Program-made: the position numbers and the translations under genes
Notes under the pieces: model-generated
Database searches by the model: none
Seen by the model: only the letters and a program-made list of their open reading frames with translations
What the model was told of the DNA's origin: nothing
Origin: Tissierellia bacterium
Lineage (GTDB): Bacteria; Bacillota; Clostridia; Tissierellales; Tissierellaceae
NCBI GenBank assembly: GCA_012735245.1
Contig: JAAYHU010000080.1
Location: forward strand, 1-52,993
Reading direction: 5' to 3'
Length of the DNA stretch: 52,993 nt
Shown here: piece after piece, positions 8,782 to 17,027 of the stretch
Position numbering within the stretch: position 1 is the stretch's first letter
How the letters are laid out: each line of letters opens with the position of its first letter

Positions 8782-9446
8782 CAGTTATCACCCTTAATTA
8801 TAGATATAATTTCTTCTACACATTCATCGACTGTTTTTCCAGTCGTATCTAGAAGATAAGCATCTTGGCTTTTTACCAGTGGGGAAATCTCTCTAGTTGA
8901 ATCTATTCTATCCCTATTTTCAATTTCCTTTTTTACATCTTCATATGAAATTCCTTCCTCACCTTTTTCAAGTAATTCCTTATATCTCCTTCTTGCTCTT
9001 TCTTCAACACTGGCAACAATAAAAAACTTATAATCCGCATTAGGTAAGACAACAGTACCAATATCCCTGCCATCCATAATTACTGATTTAGTCTTTGCCA
9101 GTTCTTGTTGGATTTTCACCATAGCTTCTCTTACTTCCTTAATTTTTGCAACATAAGAAACATTTTTGCTGATCCTATTTTCTCGAATCTCTTTGTCTAC
9201 ATTCTTATTATCTAAATATATATGATTGTTTCTGAAATCAATAGAAGTTCTTCCCAAGACAGACTTAACATCTTCAACTGATTTAGGATCTAGCCCCTCA
9301 TTTAAAACTTTCAATGTTATGGCCCTATACATGGCACCAGTATCTATATATTCTATTGATAATATTTCTGCAACCTTTTTTGCAATTGTACTTTTGCCAG
9401 CACCTGCTGGTCCGTCTATAGCAATTGTAATGTTTCTATCTAACAT
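8781..9446 (-). CDS. cmk: cytidylate kinase
   Basis: 221 residues. It phosphorylates CMP/dCMP using ATP. AIDGPAGAGKSTIAKKVA near the N-terminus is the P-loop, DTGAMYRA binds CMP, and MDGRDIGTVV plus ARRRYKELLEKG form the nucleotide-sensing and lid regions. The ATG follows AAGGAGGAAGCTA. It sits at the head of the cmk-plsC-ispH/S1 set; a weak terminator separates it from aroH upstream and no separate promoter is obvious. Confidence 0.93.
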   Translation of the reverse strand: MLDRNITIAIDGPAGAGKSTIAKKVAEILSIEYIDTGAMYRAITLKVLNEGLDPKSVEDVKSVLGRTSIDFRNNHIYLDNKNVDKEIRENRISKNVSYVAKIKEVREAMVKIQQELAKTKSVIMDGRDIGTVVLPNADYKFFIVASVEERARRRYKELLEKGEEGISYEDVKKEIENRDRIDSTREISPLVKSQDAYLLDTTGKTVDECVEEIISIIKGDN

Positions 9447-9467
9447 TAGCTTCCTCCTTATATCAAG

Positions 9468-9496
9468 GATACAAAATAATAACCACCCCTGGGTGG
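9468..9496 (-). terminator. weak terminator between aroH and cmk
   Basis: CCACCC (9491-9496 side on the - strand) pairs with GGGTGG (9483-9488 side) around a very tight loop, followed by TTATTATTTTG. The stem is only 6 bp, so partial read-through into cmk is likely. Confidence 0.45.
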
Positions 9497-9865
9497 CTAT
9501 GCTTTAAACGACAGATCAGGTCTCAATGCTTTTGCATCTCTTAAATATATATGTTTGACATCCTTCTGCTCCATATCAGAATTATATAAAATCATAACCC
9601 TGATACACTTATCAATACTTCCTTCTACGTACATTTCGTTGAAACACATTAATGCAGCATTCAAATAACCTAACTGTCTAGCTGCCTTTGCTGGATATGC
9701 CTTATCTAAATCAGAAGTGCAGGAAAAAATTATGCTAATAACCCTATCTCTAACAAGATGGTTCTTTTTCTCTATTTCTATCAACAATTCACTTGTAGCT
9801 TCCAAGATACTTTCTACAGAATTATTGTCTACAGTGATGGCACCTCTAATAGCCACCGTACCCAT
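9497..9865 (-). CDS. aroH: chorismate mutase, AroH type
   Basis: About 122 residues, the length of monofunctional AroH-class (trimeric, Bacillus-type) chorismate mutase, which converts chorismate to prephenate for Phe and Tyr. Recognisable segments are AIRGAITVDNN at the N-terminus, IIFSCTSDLDKAYPAKAAR, and RVMILYNSD with a C-terminal YLRDAKALRPDL. The ATG at 9865 is preferred over the TTG one codon earlier because GGGAG lies 7 bases before it. It is physically separate from aroK/aroQ at 47.7-48.7 kb. Confidence 0.9.
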   Translation of the reverse strand: MGTVAIRGAITVDNNSVESILEATSELLIEIEKKNHLVRDRVISIIFSCTSDLDKAYPAKAARQLGYLNAALMCFNEMYVEGSIDKCIRVMILYNSDMEQKDVKHIYLRDAKALRPDLSFKA

Positions 9866-9882
9866 CAAATCACTCCCTATTA

Positions 9883-9911
9883 ATTATATATTAAATTTTA
9901 TCTGTAAACAA
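9883..9911 (-). promoter_or_regulatory. sigma-A-like promoter of aroH
   Basis: TATAAT (9883-9888, - strand) with TTGTTT (9906-9911) 17 bases upstream, located in the 62-base gap after the flavoprotein gene. The -35 is weak. Confidence 0.4.
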
Positions 9912-9927
9912 GAGTTTTAATATTAAA

Positions 9928-11148
9928 TTAAATATTACTCCCTGCCAAATAACCGGTAGAATAAGCTATTTGTAGATTAAAGCCTCCTGTTAAAGCATCC
10001 ACATCTATTATTTCTCCAGAAAAAAATAAGCCTGGGATAATTTTAGACTCCATAGTAGAAGGATTTATTTCCTTAACATTGACGCCACCTGAGGTAACAA
10101 TTGCTTCTTCTATTGGCCTTAGGGATTTAAATGTTAGTGGGAAATTTTTGATACAATTTACTAATCTCCCTCTTTCTTCCTTAGTAATTTGGTTTATTGG
10201 TTTATCAGGTGAAATTGAAGCTAGCCTTATAATTATTGGTATTATTTTTTTAGGTAACAAGTCATCTAAACCATTTTTTACCTGCTTATTATTATTTTTC
10301 TTAAAATCCCTTAATATTCTATTATCAAGTTTTTTCTCATTTAAGGCTGGCTTAAGGTCAATATAAAACTTAATTCCTTCATTTAAATACTTATGTAAAT
10401 AATTGCTCATGGAAAGTACAATAGGACCTGATATCCCATAATGGGTAAAGAGCATCTCCCCAAATTCTTCATGTATTTTCTTTTCCTTTGCATATGCACT
10501 TAAATTCACATTTTTAAGGGATAAGCCTTGTAATTCCTTAATCCATTCTTCCTCCAATTCTACTGGAACCAAGGAAGGCATCAATTTGGTAACGGTATGT
10601 CCAAAACTTTTTGCAAACCTATATCCATCACCTGTGGAACCGGTCCTTGGATAAGACATGCCTCCTGTAGAAATTAGCAATTTATCAAACATTAATTCTT
10701 CTTTACCAATGACTACAACAAACTTGTTGTTTTTTATATAAACATTATCTACCTTTGAATTTAACAATAATTTTACATTATTATCCATTAAGAACTTCTC
10801 AAAAGCCTTTATCACATCAGAAGATTTATCGCTGGCTGGAAAAACCCTATTTCCCCTTTCAACCTTAGTTTTTACACTGTAACCCTCTAATAAGCTAATA
10901 ATATCCTTGTTGGTAAAAGTGTAGAAAGAGCTATAAAGAAAATTCTTGTTTGTCATAACATTATCAAAAAAATCCTCTATTGGCGCATTATTAGTTATGT
11001 TGCATCTGCCCTTCCCTGTAATAAAAAGCTTTTTACCTATCCTATCATTTTTTTCAATTAAAGTTACATCTTTTCCTCTAGAGCCAGCAATTCCTGCAGC
11101 AATTATCCCTGAAGGTCCAGCACCAATTATGCCCACTTTTTCTACCAT
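9928..11148 (-). CDS. BaiN/HI0933-family NAD(P)/FAD-dependent oxidoreductase
   Basis: 406 residues. The FAD-binding Rossmann motif GIIGAGPSGIIAAGIAGSRG is at the N-terminus, followed by the family hallmark KLFITGKGRCNITNN and RVFPASDKSSDV; the C-terminus reads GLFFSGEIIDVDALTGGFN, the second FAD contact. One family member, BaiN, acts on bile acids in gut clostridia, but most members, probably including this one, have no known substrate. It starts 2 bases after the stop of the phosphatase gene, so the two are co-transcribed. Confidence 0.85.
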   Translation of the reverse strand: MVEKVGIIGAGPSGIIAAGIAGSRGKDVTLIEKNDRIGKKLFITGKGRCNITNNAPIEDFFDNVMTNKNFLYSSFYTFTNKDIISLLEGYSVKTKVERGNRVFPASDKSSDVIKAFEKFLMDNNVKLLLNSKVDNVYIKNNKFVVVIGKEELMFDKLLISTGGMSYPRTGSTGDGYRFAKSFGHTVTKLMPSLVPVELEEEWIKELQGLSLKNVNLSAYAKEKKIHEEFGEMLFTHYGISGPIVLSMSNYLHKYLNEGIKFYIDLKPALNEKKLDNRILRDFKKNNNKQVKNGLDDLLPKKIIPIIIRLASISPDKPINQITKEERGRLVNCIKNFPLTFKSLRPIEEAIVTSGGVNVKEINPSTMESKIIPGLFFSGEIIDVDALTGGFNLQIAYSTGYLAGSNI

Positions 11149-11150
11149 AG

Positions 11151-11762
11151 TTATAACCCCTTTAAATGTGATGTGTCATTTAGTAATGTTAATACATTAT
11201 TGTATTGCCTGCATTCTACAATACTAAGGGAAACGTTATGTAAGGAGATATTTTTATAAAAGGCATTTCCCATACCCAGTAGGTTCAAAATAATGATTTT
11301 TAAAGTTGCATTATGGGAAACAATGGCTATATTTTTATCTTTGTTTTCCAAAATTATTTTTTCTACATAATTCATAACCCTATCCTTTAAGGCTTCTAAT
11401 GTCTCTGCACCTTCTAGTTTAAATTGAACTGGGTTTTTCATCCAAATTAAATATTGCTCTTTATGTTTTTTTAGAATTTCCTCTAAGGTCAAACCTTCCC
11501 AAATCCCAAAGTTTATTTCTCTAATTTCCTTACTTTCAACAATTGGCTTATTAATTATACTAGATATAATTTTAGCTGTTTCCAATGCCCTAGATAAATC
11601 ACTACTATATATAATATCTATATCTTCATCAATCAATCTTTCCCCTAATTTCCTTGCTTGTTCCCTACCTAGATCAGTAAGATTTGCATCTTTTTGACCC
11701 TGTACCTTAGATAACAAGTTCCATTCCGATTGTCCATGCCTTATTAGGTATATTTTAGTCAA
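11151..11762 (-). CDS. histidine phosphatase family protein (phosphoglycerate mutase-like)
   Basis: 203 residues of the branch-1 histidine phosphatase superfamily. The phospho-accepting His is in IYLIRHGQSEWN, with the second Arg in YSSDLSRALETA, a Glu in INFGIWEGLT and the second His in IAIVSHNATLK. Members act on phosphoglycerate, alpha-ribazole phosphate or other small phosphates; the substrate here is not decided by sequence. The start is a TTG after GAGGAGGGATATTA. First gene of a short unit with the flavoprotein gene. Confidence 0.8.
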   Translation of the reverse strand: MTKIYLIRHGQSEWNLLSKVQGQKDANLTDLGREQARKLGERLIDEDIDIIYSSDLSRALETAKIISSIINKPIVESKEIREINFGIWEGLTLEEILKKHKEQYLIWMKNPVQFKLEGAETLEALKDRVMNYVEKIILENKDKNIAIVSHNATLKIIILNLLGMGNAFYKNISLHNVSLSIVECRQYNNVLTLLNDTSHLKGL

Positions 11763-11794
11763 TAATATCCCTCCTCATATTATTATGTATTAAT

Positions 11795-11821
11795 ATTATA
11801 GTAAAAATAACTTAATTACAA
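11795..11821 (-). promoter_or_regulatory. possible promoter of the phosphatase-flavoprotein unit, next to a palindrome
   Basis: TATAAT (11795-11800) and TTGTAA (11816-11821) on the - strand, only 15 bases apart. The 14-base palindrome TATCATTTATGATA (11824-11837) lies just upstream and could be an operator. Confidence 0.35.
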
Positions 11822-11850
11822 GATATCATTTATGATAATATTTACTATGA

Positions 11851-11899
11851 TAAAAATCGACAATAAATAAAGCGAGAGCTCGCTTTATTTATTGTCGAT
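11851..11899 (-). terminator. 21-bp perfect hairpin terminator overlapping the end of the RpiR gene
   Basis: Positions 11856-11876 pair without mismatch with 11879-11899, followed on the - strand by TTTTTA. The right arm includes the last five codons and stop of the regulator gene, so the terminator is built partly from coding sequence. Confidence 0.85.
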
Positions 11900-12751
11900 G
11901 CTAGAATCATAAACATTATATTTTTTCCAAATTCTCTCTAACTCTTCGAAATAAACTGTAGTATCTTCTTTCTTTTTCAAACCTATTGCAACGATTAGGG
12001 CATTTATTAAACTCATAGGGGCCACTAAGGAGTCAACAAAGGAAAGCATGTCACTAGTTGCAATTAGGGTTATATCTGAGTATTTTGCAGCAGGTGAAAT
12101 TAAGCTATCGGTTATACTAATAATCTTGCATCCCTTTTCCTTACAGAAATCTAAGGCTTCAAGGGTTCGTTTAGAATATCTAGGATAGCTAATTCCAATT
12201 ATTACATCTTCTGAATCAGCTCTAAACAATTGTTCAAATAAATCATTTGCCCCTGAGGTAACTACTTTAATATCCTTAAATAAAAAGCTTAAGTAAAACC
12301 CCAAGTATCCTGCCAGAAAAGATGATGACCTTAAACCCAATATATAAATATTCTTAGCATTAAGTATTAAATCTATAGATTGCTCAAAGGCTTCCTGGCC
12401 TGTTTCATTAATGGTTCTCTGGATATTTTCCATATCCTTTTCCATAACCTTTTTTAAAACGCCTTCTTTATCAGAATACTTACTTACCATGGACAACCTT
12501 TGTACAGTTGTAAGCTTGTTTTTAACAAGCTCTTGCAATTGTTTTTGTAAATCCTTATAACCATCATATCCCAAGGAATGAGCAAATCTGACAACTGTTG
12601 ATTCACTAACGCCAACTGTTTCACCCAGGGTCAGGGCAGTCATAAAAGCAGCTTTATCATATTCATTGATTATGAATTCTGCTATTAGCTTCTGCCCCTT
12701 GGTTAACTTATTAAATTCCTTTTGAATTTTCTTAATTAAATCTACATCCAT
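11885..12751 (-). CDS. MurR/RpiR-family transcriptional regulator
   Basis: 288 residues. An N-terminal HTH_6 domain (about 1-77, recognition segment GVSESTVVRFAHSLGYDGY) is followed by a SIS sugar-phosphate-binding domain (about 125-260, with IYILGLRSSSFLAGY and VVTSGANDLFEQ). RpiR proteins usually sense phosphosugars. Its start lies 20 bases inside the preceding oxidoreductase gamma gene, so it is translated as part of that operon and may control it. Ligand unknown. Confidence 0.88.
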   Translation of the reverse strand: MDVDLIKKIQKEFNKLTKGQKLIAEFIINEYDKAAFMTALTLGETVGVSESTVVRFAHSLGYDGYKDLQKQLQELVKNKLTTVQRLSMVSKYSDKEGVLKKVMEKDMENIQRTINETGQEAFEQSIDLILNAKNIYILGLRSSSFLAGYLGFYLSFLFKDIKVVTSGANDLFEQLFRADSEDVIIGISYPRYSKRTLEALDFCKEKGCKIISITDSLISPAAKYSDITLIATSDMLSFVDSLVAPMSLINALIVAIGLKKKEDTTVYFEELERIWKKYNVYDSSIDNK

Positions 12752-13304
12752 AACCGATACACTCTTCCTTATGATTTCTTATTAGATTATATCCTTCTTC
12801 TAAGGCCTTAAGGTTTAATTCTTCTGTTCCTCTAGGAATCCTATTGCAAATGGCCTTTTCCAATGAAGTTTTTGACACTATCTTTGTTAATTCATATATG
12901 GTTCCTAAGGCTATCACATTGGAAACCATGGGATAGCCTAAGGAGTTCCTTGCAGTTTCTATTATAGGTACAACGTAAATCGTAATATCCTCTCTAATAG
13001 GTATATTGGAAATTGACTTATCAACGACTAAAATTCCCTTAGGTTTAATTGAATCCACATACTTGTCACATGCAGTCTGTGTTAAGGCAAGCATTAAGTC
13101 ACATTTGATTACCTTAGGATAATTTATCTCCTTACTGCTTATGATTACCTCTGCCTTACTGGCACCTCCTCTAGCTTCAGGACCATAAGACTGGGATTGT
13201 ACTACGTTTAAACCATCATATAATGCTGCTTCAGCCAATATAATACCAGCTAAAATAAGTCCTTGACCACCAGAGCCAGTTAACCTCAGTTCTTGATGTA
13301 CCAT
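12732..13304 (-). CDS. 2-oxoacid:ferredoxin oxidoreductase, gamma subunit
   Basis: 190 residues. Typical gamma-subunit features are RLTGSGGQGLILAGIILAEA at the N-terminus and SQSYGPEARGGASKAEV, which helps bind CoA and the active site. Together with the alpha, beta and delta genes just upstream it forms a CoA-dependent enzyme oxidising a 2-oxoacid and reducing ferredoxin in the cytosol. The gene order delta-alpha-beta-gamma matches 2-oxoglutarate (Kor) or branched-chain (Vor) enzymes; the substrate is not resolved. Confidence 0.88.
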   Translation of the reverse strand: MVHQELRLTGSGGQGLILAGIILAEAALYDGLNVVQSQSYGPEARGGASKAEVIISSKEINYPKVIKCDLMLALTQTACDKYVDSIKPKGILVVDKSISNIPIREDITIYVVPIIETARNSLGYPMVSNVIALGTIYELTKIVSKTSLEKAICNRIPRGTEELNLKALEEGYNLIRNHKEECIGYGCRFN

Positions 13305-13305
13305 G

Positions 13306-14127
13306 TTATACCCCCTCAGAGAAAGAATCTATAATCTTTTGATATTCTTCCGTATATTCTGGCCTCTTGCTTTTATATATTTCTCCTATAACAAACTTTC
13401 CTTCCCTCTGTTCTTTAGGTAGTTTGTCATAGGCAGCAATATTTATTGCATTTTCCTTCAGGTATACCATCATATCTACAGCTTCTCCTTTTCGATTTTT
13501 CCTTCCATAATAAGTGGGGCATATAGTTAAAGCTTCAATGAAGGAAAACCCATTATTCTTTATTCCATTTTCCACCTGTTTAATTAACATATTAGCAGTA
13601 AATATGGTACTTCTGCTAACATATGTGGCACCTGCTGCCTTAGCTAACTCACAAAGATCAAAATTCATATCTATATTCCCAAAAGGTGCTGTGGTTCCCT
13701 TATCGCCAGTTGGAGTAGTTGGTGAATATTGGCCTCCAGTCATCCCATAGGTATTATTATTAAATACTATTGTTGTTATATCTATATTTCTCCTTGCTGC
13801 ATGAATCAAGTGATTTCCCCCAATGGCTGAAGCATCACCATCTCCTGTAATAACTATTACTTTTAAATTTGGCTTTGCCAGCTTTATGCCCGTTGCAAAA
13901 GCTAAGGCCCTTCCATGGGTAGTATGAATGGTATTAAAATCTAAATATCCTGAAGCTCTAGAAGAACATCCTATGCCAGATACAACACATACTTCATCCT
14001 TATTAAGTCCCAAATTATCAATAGCCTTAACAATTGCCCTTGTTACTATACCATTGCCGCAGCCAGGACACCAGATATGGGGTAAATTCTCCGTTCTAAA
14101 ATATTCCTTTACCAATTGACTAGGCAT
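13306..14127 (-). CDS. 2-oxoacid:ferredoxin oxidoreductase, beta subunit (TPP-binding)
   Basis: 273 residues. HIWCPGCGNG gives an N-terminal cysteine pair; the TPP/Mg site reads VITGDGDASAIGGNH and VFNNNTYGMTGGQYSPTTP, the latter being typical of KorB-like subunits. It holds thiamine diphosphate, where the 2-oxoacid is decarboxylated. I place the start at the ATG ending at 14127: AAGGAGG lies 5 bases upstream, whereas the longer reading frame to 14154 runs into the alpha gene and has no such site. The gap to the alpha stop is 1 base. Confidence 0.9.
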   Translation of the reverse strand: MPSQLVKEYFRTENLPHIWCPGCGNGIVTRAIVKAIDNLGLNKDEVCVVSGIGCSSRASGYLDFNTIHTTHGRALAFATGIKLAKPNLKVIVITGDGDASAIGGNHLIHAARRNIDITTIVFNNNTYGMTGGQYSPTTPTGDKGTTAPFGNIDMNFDLCELAKAAGATYVSRSTIFTANMLIKQVENGIKNNGFSFIEALTICPTYYGRKNRKGEAVDMMVYLKENAINIAAYDKLPKEQREGKFVIGEIYKSKRPEYTEEYQKIIDSFSEGV

Positions 14128-14128
14128 A

Positions 14129-15265
14129 TTAAACCTCCTTAATGTAATCAACAATCTCTTGAGGCGTTATTAACTCTCCACTTACCCTACCAAATTTTTC
14201 CACCTTAGTATGTTTACTTGCTACCCTATCTACAGCCAAATAGTATTGGCCTAAATTCATCTCTACGACAACTAATCTACTTACCTTTTTTGATAGTTCA
14301 ATAAGCTGTTTATCTGCAAAAGGCCAAATGGTTATTGGCCTAAACAATCCAACCTTTATTCCTTCTTCCCTTAATATATCAACAGCTGATTTAGCAGATC
14401 TGGCCGTTGAGCCAAAGGCAACTATTGCAATTTCTGCATCATCAAGTAAATACTCGTCAATTTCAACGATGTCGTCTTTATTGTCTTCTATTTTAGATAC
14501 TAATCTTTTAATTAAGTTTTCAGCTATATTCCCATTATTAGAAGGAAAGCCTGTTTCATCATGGGTTAAACCAGTTACATGAAACCTATATCCTTCACCA
14601 AAGCCTGCCATTTCTGGTACTATATCCCCTTCTTTAACTTTATAAGGCTTATACTCTTCAGGAGGACAAGTTGGTTTTTTTCTATTGTAAATTTCAATTT
14701 CATCTTCCTTTGGCAGTTCTATACTTTCCCTCATATGGCCGATTACTTCATCTAAAAGGAGTAATACTGGAGTCCTGTATTTTTCTGAAAGATTAAAGGC
14801 TTTAATAGTTGTATGGTAGATCTCTTTTACTGACCAAGGATATAAGGCAATTATTGAATGGTCTCCATGGGTCCCCCATCTAGCTTGCATAATATCTCCC
14901 TGTCCAGGCGCAGTTGGCATCCCTGTACTAGGTCCACCTCTTTGAACATTTACTATTACACAGGGAGTTTCTGTAATTACAGCATATCCGATTCCTTCCT
15001 GTTTCAATGAAAATCCTGGCCCACTAGTAGCAGTCATAGATTTAACCCCTGCTATTGATGCACCTATAACTGCTGAAATGCTAGCAATCTCATCTTCCAT
15101 TTGTATAAACCTTCCACCTACTCTTGGTAGCTTTTCTGCAGACAACTCAGCAATTTCAGTAGATGGTGTTATTGGGTATCCAGCATAAAACTTCATACCA
15201 GCTACTATGGCAGCTTCCACACATGCTTCATTTCCCTGCATTAATTTAATATTTTTATCTACCAT
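14129..15265 (-). CDS. 2-oxoacid:ferredoxin oxidoreductase, alpha subunit
   Basis: 378 residues, the usual length of KorA/VorB subunits that carry the pyrimidine-binding and transketolase C-terminal domains. Landmarks include MKFYAGYPITPSTEIAE, TATSGPGFSLKQEG and NVQRGGPSTGMPTAPGQGD, all strongly conserved in 2-oxoglutarate-type alpha subunits. It pairs with the beta subunit to build the TPP active site. It starts 2 bases after the stop of the ferredoxin-like delta subunit. Confidence 0.9.
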   Translation of the reverse strand: MVDKNIKLMQGNEACVEAAIVAGMKFYAGYPITPSTEIAELSAEKLPRVGGRFIQMEDEIASISAVIGASIAGVKSMTATSGPGFSLKQEGIGYAVITETPCVIVNVQRGGPSTGMPTAPGQGDIMQARWGTHGDHSIIALYPWSVKEIYHTTIKAFNLSEKYRTPVLLLLDEVIGHMRESIELPKEDEIEIYNRKKPTCPPEEYKPYKVKEGDIVPEMAGFGEGYRFHVTGLTHDETGFPSNNGNIAENLIKRLVSKIEDNKDDIVEIDEYLLDDAEIAIVAFGSTARSAKSAVDILREEGIKVGLFRPITIWPFADKQLIELSKKVSRLVVVEMNLGQYYLAVDRVASKHTKVEKFGRVSGELITPQEIVDYIKEV

Positions 15266-15267
15266 AC

Positions 15268-15468
15268 TTACTTACCTCCCAAATAAATGGCAAAATCTGG
15301 ACACCTAAGTTCGCATTGACCACATTGGATGCAGGCTTCTAGATCTCTTATATTAACTTTTCCATTTTTTATCTCAAGTACATTTTTAGGGCAAAATGCA
15401 ACGCATATTCCACATCCTTTACACCAGTTCTTTTCAACGATAAGAGAAACTTCAGTCTTCGTTGACAA
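15268..15468 (-). CDS. 2-oxoacid:ferredoxin oxidoreductase, delta subunit (2x[4Fe-4S])
   Basis: 66 residues with two classical clusters, CKGCGICVAFCPK and CIQCGQCELRCPD, which carry electrons out of the enzyme to free ferredoxin. The start is a TTG, supported by AAGGGGG 7 bases upstream. It is the first gene of the oxidoreductase operon, downstream of a good promoter. Confidence 0.9.
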   Translation of the reverse strand: MSTKTEVSLIVEKNWCKGCGICVAFCPKNVLEIKNGKVNIRDLEACIQCGQCELRCPDFAIYLGGK

Positions 15469-15500
15469 TTTAATTCCCCCTTTTTATATTCCTCAATTTA

Positions 15501-15529
15501 ATCATAACAAAGGATAATGTTTAGTGCAA
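15501..15529 (-). promoter_or_regulatory. extended -10 promoter of the oxidoreductase operon
   Basis: TATGAT (15501-15506, - strand) is preceded by TGT, making an extended -10. TTGCAC (15524-15529) lies exactly 17 bases upstream. The start codon is about 33 bases downstream. Confidence 0.6.
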
Positions 15530-15598
15530 GATTTATTTCATTAATTATTAAAATTTATAGATTTTTGCAAGTTTAGTTTCATCTCTCTCTTTATGACT

Positions 15599-15625
15599 AT
15601 AAAAAAACAAGCCCTTAGGCTTGTT
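15599..15625 (-). terminator. terminator of the carboxyltransferase gene
   Basis: AACAAGCC pairs with GGCTTGTT (15606-15613 and 15618-15625) around a four-base loop, followed by a U-run. It overlaps the stop codon of the carboxyltransferase gene. Confidence 0.85.
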
Positions 15626-17024
15626 ATACTGGATAAACATTATATTCTTCATTTAATAACTCATGGTCTATTTTATATTTTTTTGCCAGCCTTTTTTTGA
15701 AAAACTCTAAGGCTACCTGCGGAAAAAGGGCATAGGTTAGCACATCTTCATCTTGTTCTATATATGCCTTTATCTCCTCCTTTAACTGATCCAATTGTGG
15801 TTCCAATAAATCTGCTGGCCTACCTGTATAAACTTCTTCATCACCAATTATCTTCCTTTTAATTTCTTCTGAAATCGGTAAAGTAGGCTTTCCATACAAG
15901 CCTTTAACGTAATTCTTAGCTTCTATTGGAATCATCTTATATCTTTCACCTAATACAACATTAAATACTGCCTGGGTTCCAACCATTTGACTCATTGGAG
16001 TTACTAAGGGAGGATATCCTAAGTCTTCTCTTACTCTAGGAACTTCTTTTAATACTTCTTCAAGTAAATATTCTTTGCCCTGCTTCTTTAATTGGGAAAC
16101 TAAATTAGATAGCATTCCACCTGGAACTTGGTATATTAAGGTCTTTACATCTACAGACAATAATTTGAGATTTAATAATCCTTCCTTAAAATACTTATCT
16201 TTCAATTCCTTAAAGTAATCTGAAACTCCCATTAACAACTCCATATTTATATCCTTAGGATAATATGGTGTACCTTTCAATGCAGCTATCATAGGTTCTG
16301 TAGCTGGTTGTGATGTCCCATTACCCATAGGAGATATGGCTGTATCTATTATATCTACACCTGCTTCTATGGCCTTCATATAGGTCTGATTAGCAATTCC
16401 ACTGGTAAAATGAGAGTGGATCTCGATAGGCACTTTTACCTTCTTTTTCAATTCCCTAACAAGTTCTTCAGCAGTATATGGTAATAAAATACCAGACATG
16501 TCCTTTATACATATGGAGTCTACTCCCATTCTTTCCATTTCTACAGCCAAATCTACATAATACTTTACATCATGAACTGGGCTAGTAGTATAACATATAG
16601 CAGCCTGGGCATGACCACCATATTTCTTTGTAGCATCAATTGATGTTTTAATATTTCTAATATCGTTTAATGCGTCAAAGACCCTTATAATATCTATTCC
16701 ATTTTCAATAGATTTTTTTACAAATTCTTCTACCACATCGTCTGGATAATGTTTATATCCCAATAGGTTTTGGCCCCTTAACAACATCTGTAGTTTAGTC
16801 TTTTTAAAGACTTTCCTTAATTCTCTGAGCCTGTGCCACGGATCTTCATCTAAGAACCTTAAACAGGCATCAAATGTTGCTCCTCCCCATACTTCTAAGG
16901 CGTGAAAGCCAACATTGTCCAATTTTTCAGCTATGGGAAGCATATCTTCTAATTTCATTCTAGTTGCTATTAGAGATTGATGGGCATCTCTTAAAGTAGT
17001 GTCAGTAATCTTTATACCTGTCAT
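15624..17024 (-). CDS. OadA/PycB-type carboxyltransferase subunit without a biotin domain
   Basis: 466 residues. ITDTTLRDAHQSL opens the DRE-TIM-like carboxyltransferase barrel, with RVFDALNDIRN, IEIHSHFTSG and TAISPMGNGTSQPATE as further metal/biotin-site segments; the conserved carboxylase domain continues to about residue 450 (VPGGMLSNLVSQL). Full-length oxaloacetate decarboxylase alpha or pyruvate carboxylase B chains carry a C-terminal biotinyl domain with an MKM motif; this protein ends before it, so it needs a separate biotin carrier. Start ATG follows TAGGAGGTAATAA. It is the last gene of an RNA-modification cluster. Confidence 0.85.
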   Translation of the reverse strand: MTGIKITDTTLRDAHQSLIATRMKLEDMLPIAEKLDNVGFHALEVWGGATFDACLRFLDEDPWHRLRELRKVFKKTKLQMLLRGQNLLGYKHYPDDVVEEFVKKSIENGIDIIRVFDALNDIRNIKTSIDATKKYGGHAQAAICYTTSPVHDVKYYVDLAVEMERMGVDSICIKDMSGILLPYTAEELVRELKKKVKVPIEIHSHFTSGIANQTYMKAIEAGVDIIDTAISPMGNGTSQPATEPMIAALKGTPYYPKDINMELLMGVSDYFKELKDKYFKEGLLNLKLLSVDVKTLIYQVPGGMLSNLVSQLKKQGKEYLLEEVLKEVPRVREDLGYPPLVTPMSQMVGTQAVFNVVLGERYKMIPIEAKNYVKGLYGKPTLPISEEIKRKIIGDEEVYTGRPADLLEPQLDQLKEEIKAYIEQDEDVLTYALFPQVALEFFKKRLAKKYKIDHELLNEEYNVYPV

Positions 17025-17027
17025 TTA

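Noticed and set aside
14128-14154. Longer N-terminus for the oxidoreductase beta subunit
   Set aside because: It would overlap the alpha gene and lacks a binding site, whereas AAGGAGG stands before the ATG ending at 14127.
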